Positions 1 through 11,840 of a stretch of 64,000 nucleotides of DNA are shown here, one piece after another. The translations under genes were made by a program, and so were the position numbers. Each line of letters begins with the position of its first letter. The stretch's first letter is position 1. Source of the stretch: Chlorophyllum brunneum (Eukaryota > Basidiomycota > Agaricomycetes > Agaricales > Agaricaceae); NCBI GenBank assembly GCA_963576785.1, contig OY756149.1, positions 682,001 to 746,000 of the forward strand, read 5' to 3'. The notes beneath the pieces were generated by a model. The model saw only the letters and a list, made by a program, of their open reading frames with translations, was not told where the DNA came from and ran no database searches.

Positions 1-378
1 TATGATGTTCATACTCTCGCTACCTTGTGTGTCAGTGGGGCGACTCATCCCCCTTGTTCCTTCCTTGCATCCGATTCAGAGATCTAGCTATACATACTGT
101 GATCGCTGCGACGGTAATATCCTTGGACTTTTTAGCGCCGAATGATCCGCTCACGCAACGCATTTATACTTCCCGCACGCTGTGTTTACCCGCGCCAAAC
201 TCCAAATATATACATGACCGGAATATGGGCGCTTCTATACCCGTGGTGTTTTGCTCAGGGAGGCATGGCGGCGGTTGCCGCACCTGCGTACGTGCTGTGA
301 CACTCCTTGTTCTTTTATGCCCAGGAGATCGTACTAATCTGAAACTGTTTCTATGTTTTTCGCTATTGGCTCACCAGG
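1..378. other. Upstream region of first gene, no confident gene
   Basis: A + strand frame is open from 27 to 653, but its protein is compositionally odd and overlaps the better first gene in another frame, so I do not call it. A possible extra 5' exon ends at 330: an ATG at 317 followed by a GT donor at 331 and a CAG acceptor at 375-377 would add five codons in frame to the next gene. Otherwise I see nothing here. Confidence 0.4.
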
Positions 379-1865
379 ATGGGTCCCATTTCCGATATAG
401 TGCTGTCTTCCCTGGGGGATACTATCTTTGTGGAATTTGGCCTCCACGCAGGCTTCGAACTCTCGGCCAAGGCAGCGAACGATCTAGTGTTCGACCACAC
501 GGCAAATCGATTAATCCCCATCCACTCGGAAAGATTGGATACCACTGCGGTCAAGGTTCTCTTGATCACGCTAAAGTACGAACACACCGTGGAAGATGCT
601 GCGCTTGGTTTTTACAGAAGTTCGTTGCACAAGTGGGTAACATTTATTATTAGAACCATCTGATATCATTGTCGCCGACTGTCATGATTATACCCTGCAA
701 CCCACAGGGACATTTCTCTTTTTTCATCCATCAAGGATTACCTCGCAATCGAGAAGGGTTGGTTCTCGCCTTACTTGTTCGCGAGTGCCCGGCGTCCTAT
801 CATACCACGAAGTATGAAACCCGACATTGTGTTCTGTCATGGCCCATTTTTGTCAGGTATGTTAGTCATCATCGGCACGGCGGGACTACTTGAGCTGATG
901 GTTTTCTTTTAAAAATAACGATAACGATCATGGGAACGAATGATATAACCTGTCACCCGCTAACTATCGTGTCTCTTGTGTCTTGTGCTGACTTGACTTG
1001 TTCTTTGCCAAATTCATGATCACATCCGTTGTTCACCTAAATTTGCGGTGCAACAGGCGACTACAGGATTGGTGAGACTTTACTTGCGGAATCAGCGTCT
1101 GTGATCGCTCTGTGTGATGCACCCGCACTTTCGCCGCTACCAACAAGTTCCGAGGAAGGAGGCGAAGAGAGGAACAAGGAGTCGAAGCCTACCTCGCATC
1201 TCTCCTCTCTTTCTATTCCGGCTCTCAAGAATCACTTTAGGCGTTCCCGAACGCCATCCCCAGATCCGGAGCTAACACCACTCCCGCAACCTCCCACACC
1301 GCGTCGCATGGTCATTCTCGCGCTTGGGTTGAAACCACATCGAAAGCTTTGGACTACAAGTGCACGTCCAGGGGAAAGTGTCATTAACTACGTACTCTTT
1401 AATGGCTGTCCCTCGATCGTGATTCCGATCAGGATTGGCGCTCCGTTGGTGGCTTGGTACGGGGGTATGACACTCGAGCAATTGTGGCGGGTAGAGTTAC
1501 CGGATAAAATGGAGAGTGATGTCCCCACGACTGAACTCCCAATGGATGAGAATACTAGGATTGGAACAAAGACATTCATAGGAGCCGTACAGGTTTTATT
1601 TGAGTATGTGGATTTGTGTGTTGATTGGGATCGGGTAAATATGCGAGGTTCGGGATTTGGGAATGGTGCTAGTAATCTGGAGACGGTTTCGGATTCTATG
1701 GCCAGTGCGGAGTCGAACAGTTCTGGGGGTAACCAGGGGAAATCTATACTGAGGAACTCTCTGGCGCTGTTGGTGGCGGCAGCAATCAAGAGTGGCAGTA
1801 GCAAGGAAGTGATGAAGGAAGTGGATAGGGAACGTAGTGGAATTGCGATGTGGAGAATACCTTGA
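379..1865 (+). CDS. Hypothetical protein, three exons
   Basis: I do not recognise this protein. The model joins exons 379-632, 708-856 and 1057-1865 into about 403 residues. Donors are GTGGGT (633) and GTATGT (857); both acceptors are CAG, and the frame stays open across both joints. The chosen ATG has A at -3 and G at +4. The first 130 residues look globular, with hydrophobic stretches. Residues about 160-215 are Ser/Pro/Glu-rich and probably disordered. A second folded part follows, and the C-terminal 70 residues are Ser/Gly-rich ending in a short helix-like segment. No signal peptide or membrane helix is evident. The first intron uses a less common donor; a shift to GTAACA at 637 would change the reading frame of exon 2 and give a less protein-like sequence. 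The real start may lie upstream, at 317 or outside the window. Confidence 0.5.
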
Positions 1866-2658
1866 TGATGTACCCGGCTATACGGCCTGCCGACCGTAGT
1901 TTTGAATGCCTTGATGAATCATCCGAACTGGCTGAGCACTTTGCAACGATAGTTCATCACAGTGCCACGACTCAGTTGGTGCTGACCTTGATAGTTTTTA
2001 TGACCGGTGACGCGTAACCTTGTCTTTGTGGGTCCAGAAATAGAGGTTGGAGCGATGCTTGGTGTATTTGGTTTTTCGATGGTTGTCAGTGGTTAGATAT
2101 TGTAACGGCGATGAATTATTGCTACGCGTCGGAGATAGTCTATTTGATAAATGGTAAATAGAAGTCCTGTCAGACGGTCATACGGTCACCATATCCAAGG
2201 GCAGAGAACAAGCTCCAACTAGAGGCACTGTTGTAGAAACGGGCAACGAACAGTTGGCTGCCTTGGCTGCGGTGATGTCGATTAGACCCTACAATCTTAT
2301 CTTATCAGGGGACGTGTACTTTAACCTTTTTCTGGAACCCGCGCAAGGGTCGGAATGTTATTAGCAAGCACGTGGAAGACCTGGCGGAAGCGAATTGAGA
2401 CGAAGCGGAAAAGTTTCAATTATCTTTGAGGATCACAATCGGGAACTGTCCGATGTTAAACCAGATTTTGTCCTTGCAGTTTCTTTTTGAACGCAAGAGA
2501 CATTCGAAGTGAGCTATTTTCGGTTTAAATGACTCATTTTGCAGTCCATATGAGTGGTCGGAGTCATGAGCTCTAAAAACAACCAAACTAGGTAATTTAC
2601 CGATACGCCTTGTTTGCTGAGGTTTATCAAGTGGATTCAACGTTCAAACGTTCGTGCA
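1866..2658. other. Intergenic region
   Basis: About 790 bp with no coding frame that I can support. It should hold the 3' end of the hypothetical gene and the promoter of the NADAR gene. A minus-strand frame at 2416-2640 has no recognisable content. No repeat or element match to the rest of the window is visible. Confidence 0.5.
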
Positions 2659-3226
2659 ATGGCCCATGAAGCGTCGGATTACGTTTTCTTCTGGAAAACC
2701 AATGAAGAGCAGTGCGTAGAAATTTACATTACCCTGGGCGGTGATTCAAGACACAAACAGCGGATATATGTCGCAATGGGCACACTCTCCATTCAAAGCG
2801 GACATTGAGTTAGGGGGACAGGTCGAGACATGCGAATTTGCAACTGCAGAGCACTGGATGATGGTGAAGAAGGCGTTATTGTTCGGAGATACTGCCATTG
2901 CTCGGCAGATCCTAGCTGTACCGGCAGGATCGAAGGACCTTGCAGCAGTAAAAGCGCTGGGGAGGAAGGTGCAAAACTTTGACGAAGAAACATGGGTGCA
3001 GGAGCGGTACAAAGTTGTCGTGGAAGGCAATCTACACAAGTTCCGTGCGAATCAGGAGCTGCGAGAGAAGCTGTTGGGAACAGGGGAGAAAATACTGGTT
3101 GAGGCGAGCCCTCGAGACAGGATCTGGGGAGTGGGGTTTGGAGAGAAGAGCGCGTTTGGAGAGAGGGAACGGTGGGGCTTGAATCTGCTTGGCAGTGCGC
3201 TGGAGGAGGTGCGGCGATTGGTATAG
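2659..3226 (+). CDS. NADAR (YbiA-like) domain protein
   Basis: Two exons, 2659-2711 and 2761-3226, give 172 residues made up almost wholly of one NADAR domain. The joint rebuilds the family start: FFWK near residue 11, then N-E-E-H-G-Y-M-S-Q-W across the intron, then SPF. Other family hallmarks follow: T-A-E-H-W-M about residue 50, a region with FD..W...R, KF..N..L...L, and L-V-E-A-S-P-x-D-x-I-W-G-x-G near residue 140. The intron has donor GTGCGT and acceptor CAG, and is 49 bp. Family knowledge: YbiA-type NADAR proteins hydrolyse the N-glycosidic bond of reactive riboflavin-pathway intermediates, and others act in ADP-ribose or NAD-linked chemistry. The exact substrate cannot be read here. 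The length is typical for a stand-alone YbiA protein. No targeting signal is seen, so cytosolic location is inferred. Confidence 0.88.
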
Positions 3227-3424
3227 TTTGTAATTAGCAGCGTGGGAATGAGAAATGGTGGATTAGCTGGCTGAGAGACGCAGTCTGTGTCCTTCTCTCC
3301 TCGCACCCAGCACTCCTGCTGCCACTGCTGCGCCATCTCCTGCATCTCCGTCTTTGCCTCGTATATTATCAACCAGTTTCCTCATCGTCCGGCCCCGTTG
3401 GCGTGCCCCACAGCGCTCACTCAG

Positions 3425-6400
3425 ATGGTCGCGCCCTCATTATCTCCTCCAGCCAAAACGCCCTCTCTGTCCTATGCCGAGCGCGCAAAGAAGGCCCAGA
3501 ATATCAGGTCTCCCATAGAAGTAGTCCAATTCCAGTCGTCCCGCTCCTCCCAGCCCCAGCCAGCTCCCCTCCCTGTTGCCCCAACCCTGTTCGGCACCTC
3601 TTCTGCAAAATCTCCTTCGGCTGTTCCTGTATCAACGTCTTCTGTCGTTTCCCCTCCCTCATCTACCGCACCACTCCCTCCCGCTTCTATCCCAGCCCTT
3701 TCCGAAGCCAAAGTACCGAATGGAGACTCAACTACCCCCAGCATCTCCCCTGTCAAGCCTCAGCCTGTATCCGAAACACAACCCTCCCCGCAGAGACCTC
3801 GACCTGTTAACTTTTGGGATAGAAGGCGGGAGGAGTTCGCCGCGCGAAATGCTTCCATCCAGAAATCGACAATGACGGCAGTGCCGCAACCATCCACGTC
3901 CACACCGCAATCGACCACAACAGCCTCTACTTCACCTTCCTCTGAGAACTTGCCCCAGAATGAGAGCGCAAACCTTCTCACTGAGCTAAAACCACAACCT
4001 TCATCGTCAGTTGCTGTTGACGATGATGACGATCCCTTTGTCGTGCGAACTGCTCGTGCGCCACGTCCACATATTCCCGTCACATCAGCCATTTTCTCAA
4101 CAGACGGCGCCGAAGATTGGCCCGAAGTTGGAAAATCTGCTGCACCTTCCACTTCTGCTGAAACTATCAAGACGGAGGACTCACGAACCACAAGTGGTGA
4201 TAATACACAAACAGGTGCTGCAAGAAAGGGTACTTTCTCCCCTCTACTCCACATGACTGATTGCTAATGACGAGTCCTTCCTCAACTTGGTCCTTAGGCG
4301 GCGCCCCCAAGTGGGTACCTCTTCCACTCCAGACGTCTGCGGAGGTGCAATCACAGCCTCATAGAGATCCTCACGCAACGAGGGGAAATCGCCAGAGCAC
4401 AAATAACTCAAGACCTTCATCTAACTACGGCCAAGGCCGAAATAGCCGTAATCCTTCCGGTCGCAACTCCGCGAACCCATCTACAAGTCACTCTAGGGTG
4501 CATAGTAATGCTGGAAGTGCTCAGTCGAGCCCCAAAAACCTTCGTAGTAGACGATTGCCTAGTGAGGAAGCTCCCGTTGGTGGTACCAGTGGACCCATAA
4601 GTCGTTCATCAAGAACAAGTTCACCTCTTCCTATAAACCCTCCGCAAAGCTCCTCCTCATTCCCTCAAACCGATATCACAAGTCAAGCCCCAAGTTACGG
4701 AGGATATCTGTCCCCTCCGCACGGTCCAGCCCCCTATTACCCCCAACCTCCACCCAACCTTCCACCAGTTAGTTCTCCCATCTATCGTTCGCCCTCTCAC
4801 GCACCACCATTAGGCCTACCCGATCCATTGTTGTCTATGCCACCGCCAGTACATGGTTACCCGTATGTCTATCAGAGTCCTTACATTCCAGGCCCTTACG
4901 ACTACATGTCGCCCTCTGGTCCATATCCCTATTGGAACGGCCACCACAGTCGTCCTGGCTCAGGCCAACACAGCCCCGCATATCCCCCATCAACGACACC
5001 TTCTAATTATGCTGCGGCTCTGCCGCTACATGTTCAACAGCATTTCTATCCACCACCATCTATGCAACCACAGCCGTCTGCGCAGTCGCAACCACATTCG
5101 AATGGTTCGAGCGTCCCACAATCATCATCCACCACCGGTTCTACGTCTGAGCACGTTTGTGTAGGGAAGTTGTCGCCTGTGAGTGGCTTGGATGTCACTG
5201 CGGCAATTTCGCCTTCTTTCGATACCTCAGAACCGAAAATTAATGGCGATGTTCGAAGATCAACGTCGGTCGTATTTGGCAGCATTGACACATCGACAAT
5301 GGTTCAACCTTCAACGAACGTAGAAGCGGAGCCGAAAAACAGCATTGAGAAAGTGTTCAAGTCGCTTGCGATCGGGATGGATGCCGCAGATGCGGCACTC
5401 AAGCCCCGCAAGTCGAATAAAACGAACAAGAGTAGTGAAAGGGAAGATTATCACCACACTAAGGATGTGAATGGTGATATTGCGCTTGTTGTGCTTGGAA
5501 AAAAAGCCGAGTCTGAGACTACGGGAGAGCCAAAATGGAAGTTTGGGAACGAAGGATTTACTTCTCCTGCTGGAGGTACAGTGATTGATATCGAGGCGAA
5601 GGCGGACTTAGGTGCGTTTACTATTTATTTGTCTTCTCTATGATTTCGATGGTAGGTTGAACATCGGATTGTAGGTCCGATTTCCCGTGGCCAGCTACCT
5701 GTGATGGATGAGGGATTGGGGGAGGAATTCAAAGTCAAAGATTTCGGCTTCGGCTTCGGTCCTCAGGGCGGGACTACCTGTCCAACAGATGCACCAAAAG
5801 ATGATGCCGAAGTCCCTCAGAAGACGACGGAAAGCGAGAGGGAGGGCGAGGGTAAGACTGAAACCTCGAGTCTTCAGCCTCCGCGCGAACAAGGTAGTGG
5901 ACGACCCCGTTTCCGGCCCCCATATGGCGGTGGTTACGGCTACGACCGAGGGGGATACGGGAGGGGCAGAGGTCGGGGAATGAATGGGTCTGGTAGAGGA
6001 TATGGCAGGGGATATGGCCGTGGCGGCAGCGGCCACTACAACCACAACGGGCACTCATATCAACACCGTCAAGGACCACCGCCCTTCAGTGTTACGCCAC
6101 CGCCGCCATTTCAAAACATTTCATCACATCCTATGGGAGGCCCGGATGTAAATTATTATGGTGCACCCCCAAGAGCACCTCTTGCAACGTATATCCCTCC
6201 TGCATTCGATCCATATGCGCCACAAGTTCCTCCACCTCAGGTCTCCCCGTCGCAGCTTCCTGCGCAGTCTCCTTCGGGGCATGGTGGTCCTGTTGCCCAT
6301 GCGATGCCGCCATTACCGGTCCCATTGTCTCAGCTTACATTCCCCCTTGATTCGACGAGGTATTATTTGCTTGGTCAATTGGAGTATTACTTGAGTCCAC

Positions 6401-6932
6401 AAAATATGGCACAGGACTTTTTCCTTCGCAAGCACGTCAGTGATTCCTGTTTCATTGGTCTTCACCTGTATGCTGATCTGTTTCTGGGCATCAACAGATG
6501 GACTCAAAGGGGTGGATACCAACTGGCTTGTTGGCATCCTTCAACCGCGTGAAGCAGTTGACACAAGATCATCAACTCGTACGGGAGGTGTTGATGCTCT
6601 CGAGTTTGATCCAAGTGAGAGACAATTTTGTGCGTATGGGTGGATGGGAACAATTTGTGCTTCCGAATGCGCCAAAGAGTACGGTGGAGAGTGAGGAAGA
6701 TTATTTGTCGTACATCCCACAGCACCAGTATCCCTATCACCAAGCACAAGATGGAGGCTCGAGCGGTGTGCCGGGCGTACCTCATGATCACGATGGGCTG
6801 CAGTGGAATTCGCCTGGCGCTGATGCGGAGGTGGAAGGGGAAATAGATGAGGATGAGGACGAAGACGATGTGGTCTTCGTCATGGGGGAGCATGAGGGTG
6901 AAGGAATGTGGTCGCATGAAAAGCGCACATGA
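3425..6932 (+). CDS. La-domain RNA-binding protein (LARP1/Sro9-like)
   Basis: Four exons, 3425-4229, 4298-5611, 5675-6435 and 6498-6932, give about 1104 residues. All splice phases agree (1, 1, 0) and the introns are 68, 63 and 62 bp. The first 850 residues are low-complexity (Ser/Pro/Thr, then Pro/Tyr/Gln), followed by an RGG-like Gly/Arg/Tyr stretch about 840-890. The La-type winged-helix module spans about 930-1010: it opens with Y-Y-L-L-G-Q-L-E-Y-Y-L-S, has the FLRKH segment at the last splice joint, then W-I-P, and ends with GGWEQFVLP. The tail is acidic (Glu/Asp run) with no RRM after the La module, which fits Sro9/Slf1/LARP1 rather than genuine La. Known role of the family: cytoplasmic mRNA binding, translation and mRNA stability. 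The start ATG precedes a conserved-looking SYAERAKKAQ motif. The upstream 5' region (3290-3360) is CT-rich, common for fungal promoters. Confidence 0.88.
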
Positions 6933-7580
6933 TGCGTCTTTGGGCTCAATGTTGAGCGACTGACCAGACGTCCGGTCTTTTCTTAGTCATTGGCAAGGTC
7001 TCGCCATGACGCACTCTGAACATTGTGGCATAAAACTATACGTATTGACCTGGCTTTCTTCGATTCGGTTTCTTTTTCTTTCTGCCCTACACATGGAACG
7101 ATAATGACATGATCTGATAACCTTAATGACTTTTCCTTTTCGAGTTCTGCCTCATTCCCTGTCTGCTGTTGAAATTATTATTCTACCTCATATACTTCAA
7201 CTGCCTCTTCTGTTCTTTTTTCCTTCTCTTTTTATTCTCGCTTGTAAAGTACTCACAGCTGCATTGCATACTAGTCCCATATCTGTACATGCGTCCGTCA
7301 TCGATTTCCTCTGCACCCTTTTTTGTCTTTCGTGCACCGGTACATAATTTTACCTCTCCGTTGTCATACAATACTTTTGTTGTTGGTTGCTGTGTAATGG
7401 CTGGTTGTTCCCACGGGGCTGATTGACTCATGGGTTGTGTTTGTACATCAACGGAGAGCCAAATAAACGGAACAATGACGCACGTGATGTCATCGAGAAC
7501 AATTATCTGCTCCCTTCTCATTCTCTCCCTAGCGCCGGTCGTTTCTTCTCTCTCTTCCAACCACCACCTTCGTTTAACAG
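6933..7580. other. Intergenic region, T/C-rich
   Basis: Contains the 3' region of the La-domain gene and the promoter of the next gene. It has several pyrimidine-rich runs (about 7055-7085 and 7190-7235; also 7500-7560 just before the next start), typical of fungal promoters. Small frames here have no protein-like content. Confidence 0.5.
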
Positions 7581-10230
7581 ATGATTCTCCTCTTCCTTGG
7601 CTCTCTGTTTATTGTACCTCTCCTGGCTGGTATGTTCTGCTCAGTAGTCGTATGTACAGATACTTACTTAGGTTCAGCTGCGCAAAATACCCTTGATCCT
7701 ACTGTACTCTGTGTACCAGGACAATGTCTGCAAGGATATTCCAGTGTAACACGTAAGTCGCGCTTGATTATCACCTTTTTTCCCGTTTCTAACTTGGTAA
7801 ATAACAGTTGGAGCAAAGCTCTCATGCCCTGCGTCACCTGTGCCCCTTCATCTCTTACCGGGCCAATATACATCAACAACAAACCCACAACTACTACACG
7901 ATTGCCTAACATCTTCAACGCTCACACCATCCGCCGGTTTTACAAACGGCTCGCTTTCCCTTCCTCTTGACCTCTCCCTCCAACCAGGGTTAGTAATCTT
8001 CTCAGACCGTCTCTACGCAGGACAAGCTGCATTCACAACCCTACCAAATTCTACGCCTAATCCAAACACCTCCACTCCTCTTGATGCTCAGTCCCTCGTG
8101 CTCTCGTCGAATGTGCTTGTGATAGCGACTTCGTCCTCGAACCGAGTGATTCTGTGGGATTCGGTACCCGATACACACAACCTCCCATCTTCACTCAATA
8201 ATGTACAACTTTCCCTTGTCGACATACAGTCCACGACATGCTCACCCTCCTGCTCCACTGGAGGGATTTGTAGTCCCCAAGGTCAATGCGTGTGCCGGGA
8301 TGGATTCGCTGGCTCATCGTGCGAGGACTGTGCACCCGGGCACTTTGGTCCCAATTGTCAAGCATGTGAAACTGGATGCGACCGATGCGATGAAGGCGTC
8401 TCTGGAACCGGAAGGTGTTTAAAGCAGAGTGGGGGAGGCAATAGCTGCAATTGCTTGAGTGGGGTTTGTGGTCCTGACGGGAACTGCCAGTGTATCGCTG
8501 GGTTTGTCAAGGCGGACAATGGAACGCAATGCGCCAAGTGCGCAGATAATTTCTTCCTGACTTCAACTGGCGACTGTAAAGGTGTGTTTGTATTTCACGA
8601 CACTTCTGGATGACACTGAGTATGGTTTGCAGCTTGTCAAGTTGGATGTAAACAATGTGCGGATGGCACAGGTGTCTGTCTCGCTTGTAATTCTGGTTTC
8701 TCACAAAATCCAAACGACCAGACAAAGTGTATACCACCCAAACAAGTCACCTCTACCGGATCTCAATGTCCAGAGCTCGCCTTCGCTAGCGGTTCCTCCT
8801 GCACACCTTGCGCCTCTCCCTGTCAATCCTGTTCTGGAGGGACCTCCAACGACTGTACAGCATGTGTTCGGGGGATGTACATGCTCAATGGCGTGTGCGT
8901 CAGCGCGAACAGTGACGGTGTCTGCGAGGGTACAAATCTAATCGCGGACAATAACAAGAAAGCTTGTGATAATTGTGGGGCTAAATGTACATCTTGCAAA
9001 CTTCCGAACTTCAGCATCGCATCCATTGTCAACGACCTCCAGTGTACAGGCTGCGTGCCTGGGAGCTTCCTCTCCAATGGTAAATGTGTCGACTCATGTC
9101 CATCCGGAACTTTCGTCTCTCCTCAGGATAATATGACCTGTAAACGTACGCCTCTTCACTTAACTCATCTTCCGTATCAAGAGCTCACGGATTATCTTAT
9201 TTGTAGCATGTGATTCAAGTTGTAGCACCTGCTCAGGATCTTCAACATTCTGCCTCATATGTTCTTCTCAGACACAGCTAGCCTTCAACGGGAAATGTTT
9301 TGGTGCCTCATCCTGCCCCAAGTCTACTTTCGCATCACCCTCGGCATCTTCCTGTATCTCCTGCCACCCAGATTGTGTTGATTGTTCCGGTACTTCGTTC
9401 AACAAATGCACAGCCTGTCCACCTGAAAGACCCGTTCTCAGTAATGGGCGGTGTATGCCTACATGCGCGAAGAATGAATACTGGGATGGAAGTGCGAACG
9501 CATGCAGGGGCTGCGATAGTTCTTGTGGAAGTTGTTCTGGCCCTGGGTCATCCAGCTGCCTTTCGTGCTCGAACGCCAACGATCGCGTCCTTCGCTCCGG
9601 ATCTTGCGTCGCTTCCTCAGATGCTTGTTCATCCTCAGGTAACATTACCATCGTCATCAACCCTCTGGGTGCATGCTTCTCCGAGCTCATCAAGGTCCCA
9701 ACACCCTCCGGAACGGGTGAGCTAGCACCTATGCCTACTGTCACAGGCATCGACCAACCCACGACGGTCGCGCACGCACGGAAGCTCGAGTGGTGGCAAA
9801 TTCTATTGATGGCACTTGGGTGTGCTTTTATCTTCCTTGTTTTCATTTGGTGCTGTCGGAGGAGAATAAGGAAGAGGAAAGAGAGAGAGAGACATCGTGT
9901 GCAGGCTTACGCTTTTGCGAACAGCCGAAACAACAAGTCATCTTGGTGGGGGTGTGCTGGGAAAAGGGACAAGAGCTATCACGCGCATGCGTACCATCCA
10001 GACCTTGACCGTGGTGAGATTATACAAACTGGCTCTTCCCGTTGGGATAAGAACGGGTGGAAGTGGCGTCTCATCCGCGTCGGCGAGAAATTCTTTGGTC
10101 ACTCCAAGTCTACACGCGTTTACCCTCCTGACCACTCGATGGAGATGGGTCCAACGGTCCGCGGAAAGTCCATTGTGATGCTTTCCGATCCTTCCTCACA
10201 TCCCAACGATGCGAAATATTACTCTCCCTT

Positions 10231-10262
<32 letters not shown>

Positions 10263-11014
10263 CCTCTCACTGCCACTCCCACTCTCACTCTCACTCCCGC
10301 TCTAAAACGCACACCAGTCCATTCCGAGACATTGATATCGAACGCGGAGCCTCTCCTTTTGGACAGGCATCCCCTCGTTCCCGTCCCATACGCCCTCCCC
10401 GATCAAGCGATGGACACAGCCTGGACGTGCATATCGATGTGGGCAGCTCAGAAGGTCAATTTGACCACTATGATCAACACGATCGACACGGGCACGACCT
10501 GTTCAGGGACAGAGGGCGAGGTGGCAGGGAGGAAGATGGCGAAGAAGCAGACATGGTGCAACTTATTTCTTCATATCGTTACACGACGAACCCAAAGACG
10601 CCTCCCGCGACCAAAGACAACTTCCATCACGGTTCTCGCTCCTCAACACCCCAATCTCACCACTCAAACGGCAGTAGGGCGCATTTACTAGCGCATTCAC
10701 CTCCACACCGCAATCACAGCCGAGAACCCAGCAGCGAACGTAACGAATATGACGAATACCATGATGAGGAACATTTTACACGTTCGCGCTCAAGTATCTC
10801 AACAGACTCGATGTACTCGCAGATGACAGGGCATACTCGCCGCATGCCCGAGGTTCGCCAGCCAGTGCATGACGATGTACCACCTGTACCAGTGCTCAAG
10901 AGCAAGTTCTCAATGAGCACGATTGGTGTTGGAGACGATCGGGATGAACGACGTAGGCTTTATGGACATGGTAAACTCAAGAAGAAAGCCGCGGGCGGCT
11001 TATTCTGGAAATGA
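7581..11014 (+). CDS. Cys-rich single-pass membrane protein (furin/EGF-like repeats)
   Basis: Five exons, 7581-7629, 7678-7752, 7808-8581, 8633-9145 and 9207-11014, give about 1072 residues. All four introns are 48-61 bp and phase 1. The protein starts with a signal peptide (MILLFLGSLFIVPLLA). After about 180 residues comes a long cysteine-rich ectodomain (about residues 195-640) with repeated C-x2-C-x-S-C units resembling furin-like/growth-factor-receptor and laminin-EGF repeats, including a C-V-C-R-D-G-F-A-G EGF signature. A transmembrane helix (about 666-689, starting WWQILL) is followed by a basic stop-transfer stretch RRRIRKRKERER. The cytoplasmic tail is about 380 residues, Ser/Arg-rich, with a His-Ser repeat tract encoded at 10228-10305. 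The layout suggests a cell-surface sensor or adhesion protein, but no kinase or other catalytic domain is present. Function unknown. Similar architectures are, to my knowledge, common in basidiomycetes. Confidence 0.85.
10228..10305 (+). repeat. CACTCT microsatellite encoding His-Ser tract
   Basis: A degenerate six-base tandem repeat inside the last exon of the membrane protein encodes alternating His and Ser. It lies in the cytoplasmic tail and is likely to vary in length between strains (inference). Confidence 0.85.
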
Positions 11015-11353
11015 CCCCGTCGATGGTCCCTAGATGCACCTGATCTGCATTATTTGTAGCCTAATCTTCTGTGCTAACGTTTGTCTTCCGTATCTCTCCT
11101 TACGTTCATTCGGATGTCGAGAACGCTATTTACACTTGTGTGATGTAACGCGATGACTTTTATGATGTATCATAGTCTGTGTATAAAATGTAAGACACGA
11201 GCTATATACAATGAACATATAATATACCTTCATGTGTTAACCTACCTCCATGAGCTGTCATGCATGTTGAGGAGCTTCTTAATGTCTGATATGACAATCT
11301 GAGTGAGGGTGGCAGAGGTGACAGAATGGTGTTGATATAGTTGACTACATTAC
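11015..11353. other. 3' flank of membrane-protein gene; boundary to repeats
   Basis: AT-rich sequence with no coding frame. It is the last non-repeat DNA that I can identify before the transposon block. Confidence 0.5.
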
Positions 11354-11840
11354 ATAAAGAGCACATTCGCCATTATGCTACCAAGTCTCTGTCCATGGTT
11401 AAGGCCATGGGCATGCTTGGTAACTCATCTCAAGGCCTCCTCCTACCCAGAAGAGGGCTTTCTACTGCTTGTGTGTAGTTCCTATTGCTACATATGGGTT
11501 TTGTTTATGGTTTTATGAAGGTGCCCATAATAAAGGCCTTCTAAAGCAACTTAACACTATGCAGTGTAAAACTGCTCTGTGGATTACTGGTGTGTTCCAC
11601 ACCAGCCCTACTGGTGGCACTGAGGCCTTAGCTGGCCTCATACCCATCCACCTCCACCTGAAGAAACTAGCTACCTGTGCAGTCCACAGGATAGCTATGC
11701 TTTCTGGGAATTGCACTGTACATTCTGTGATAGGGTGTCAGTACATAGAGGGGTGTGTTCCATACCCCAGATTGATTGCTCTCATGACCCGCACTCAGAC
11801 AGTTGAGGTCAAGGGGCTAGTGTTGAAGGGAATGTTGTGA
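11354..11840 (+). pseudogene. LINE-B/C reverse-transcriptase thumb relic
   Basis: A fragment of a LINE-like ORF2. With frame changes it reads through the region after the RT fingers/palm: a segment ending VKAMGMLGNSSQGLL, then C-V-V-P-I-A-T-Y-G-F, LNTMQ, ALWITG, and AGLIPIHLHLKKLA. The same segment occurs at 39126-39534 and, on the minus strand, at 42600-42889. Both ends are truncated, and no tail or target duplication is visible. Confidence 0.8.

Noticed and set aside
27..653. 208-codon + strand frame at the window start
   Set aside because: Overlaps the better gene model in another frame and has no protein-like pattern.
3760..4254. 164-codon minus-strand frame inside the La-domain gene
   Set aside because: Antisense shadow of the low-complexity exon; no domain.
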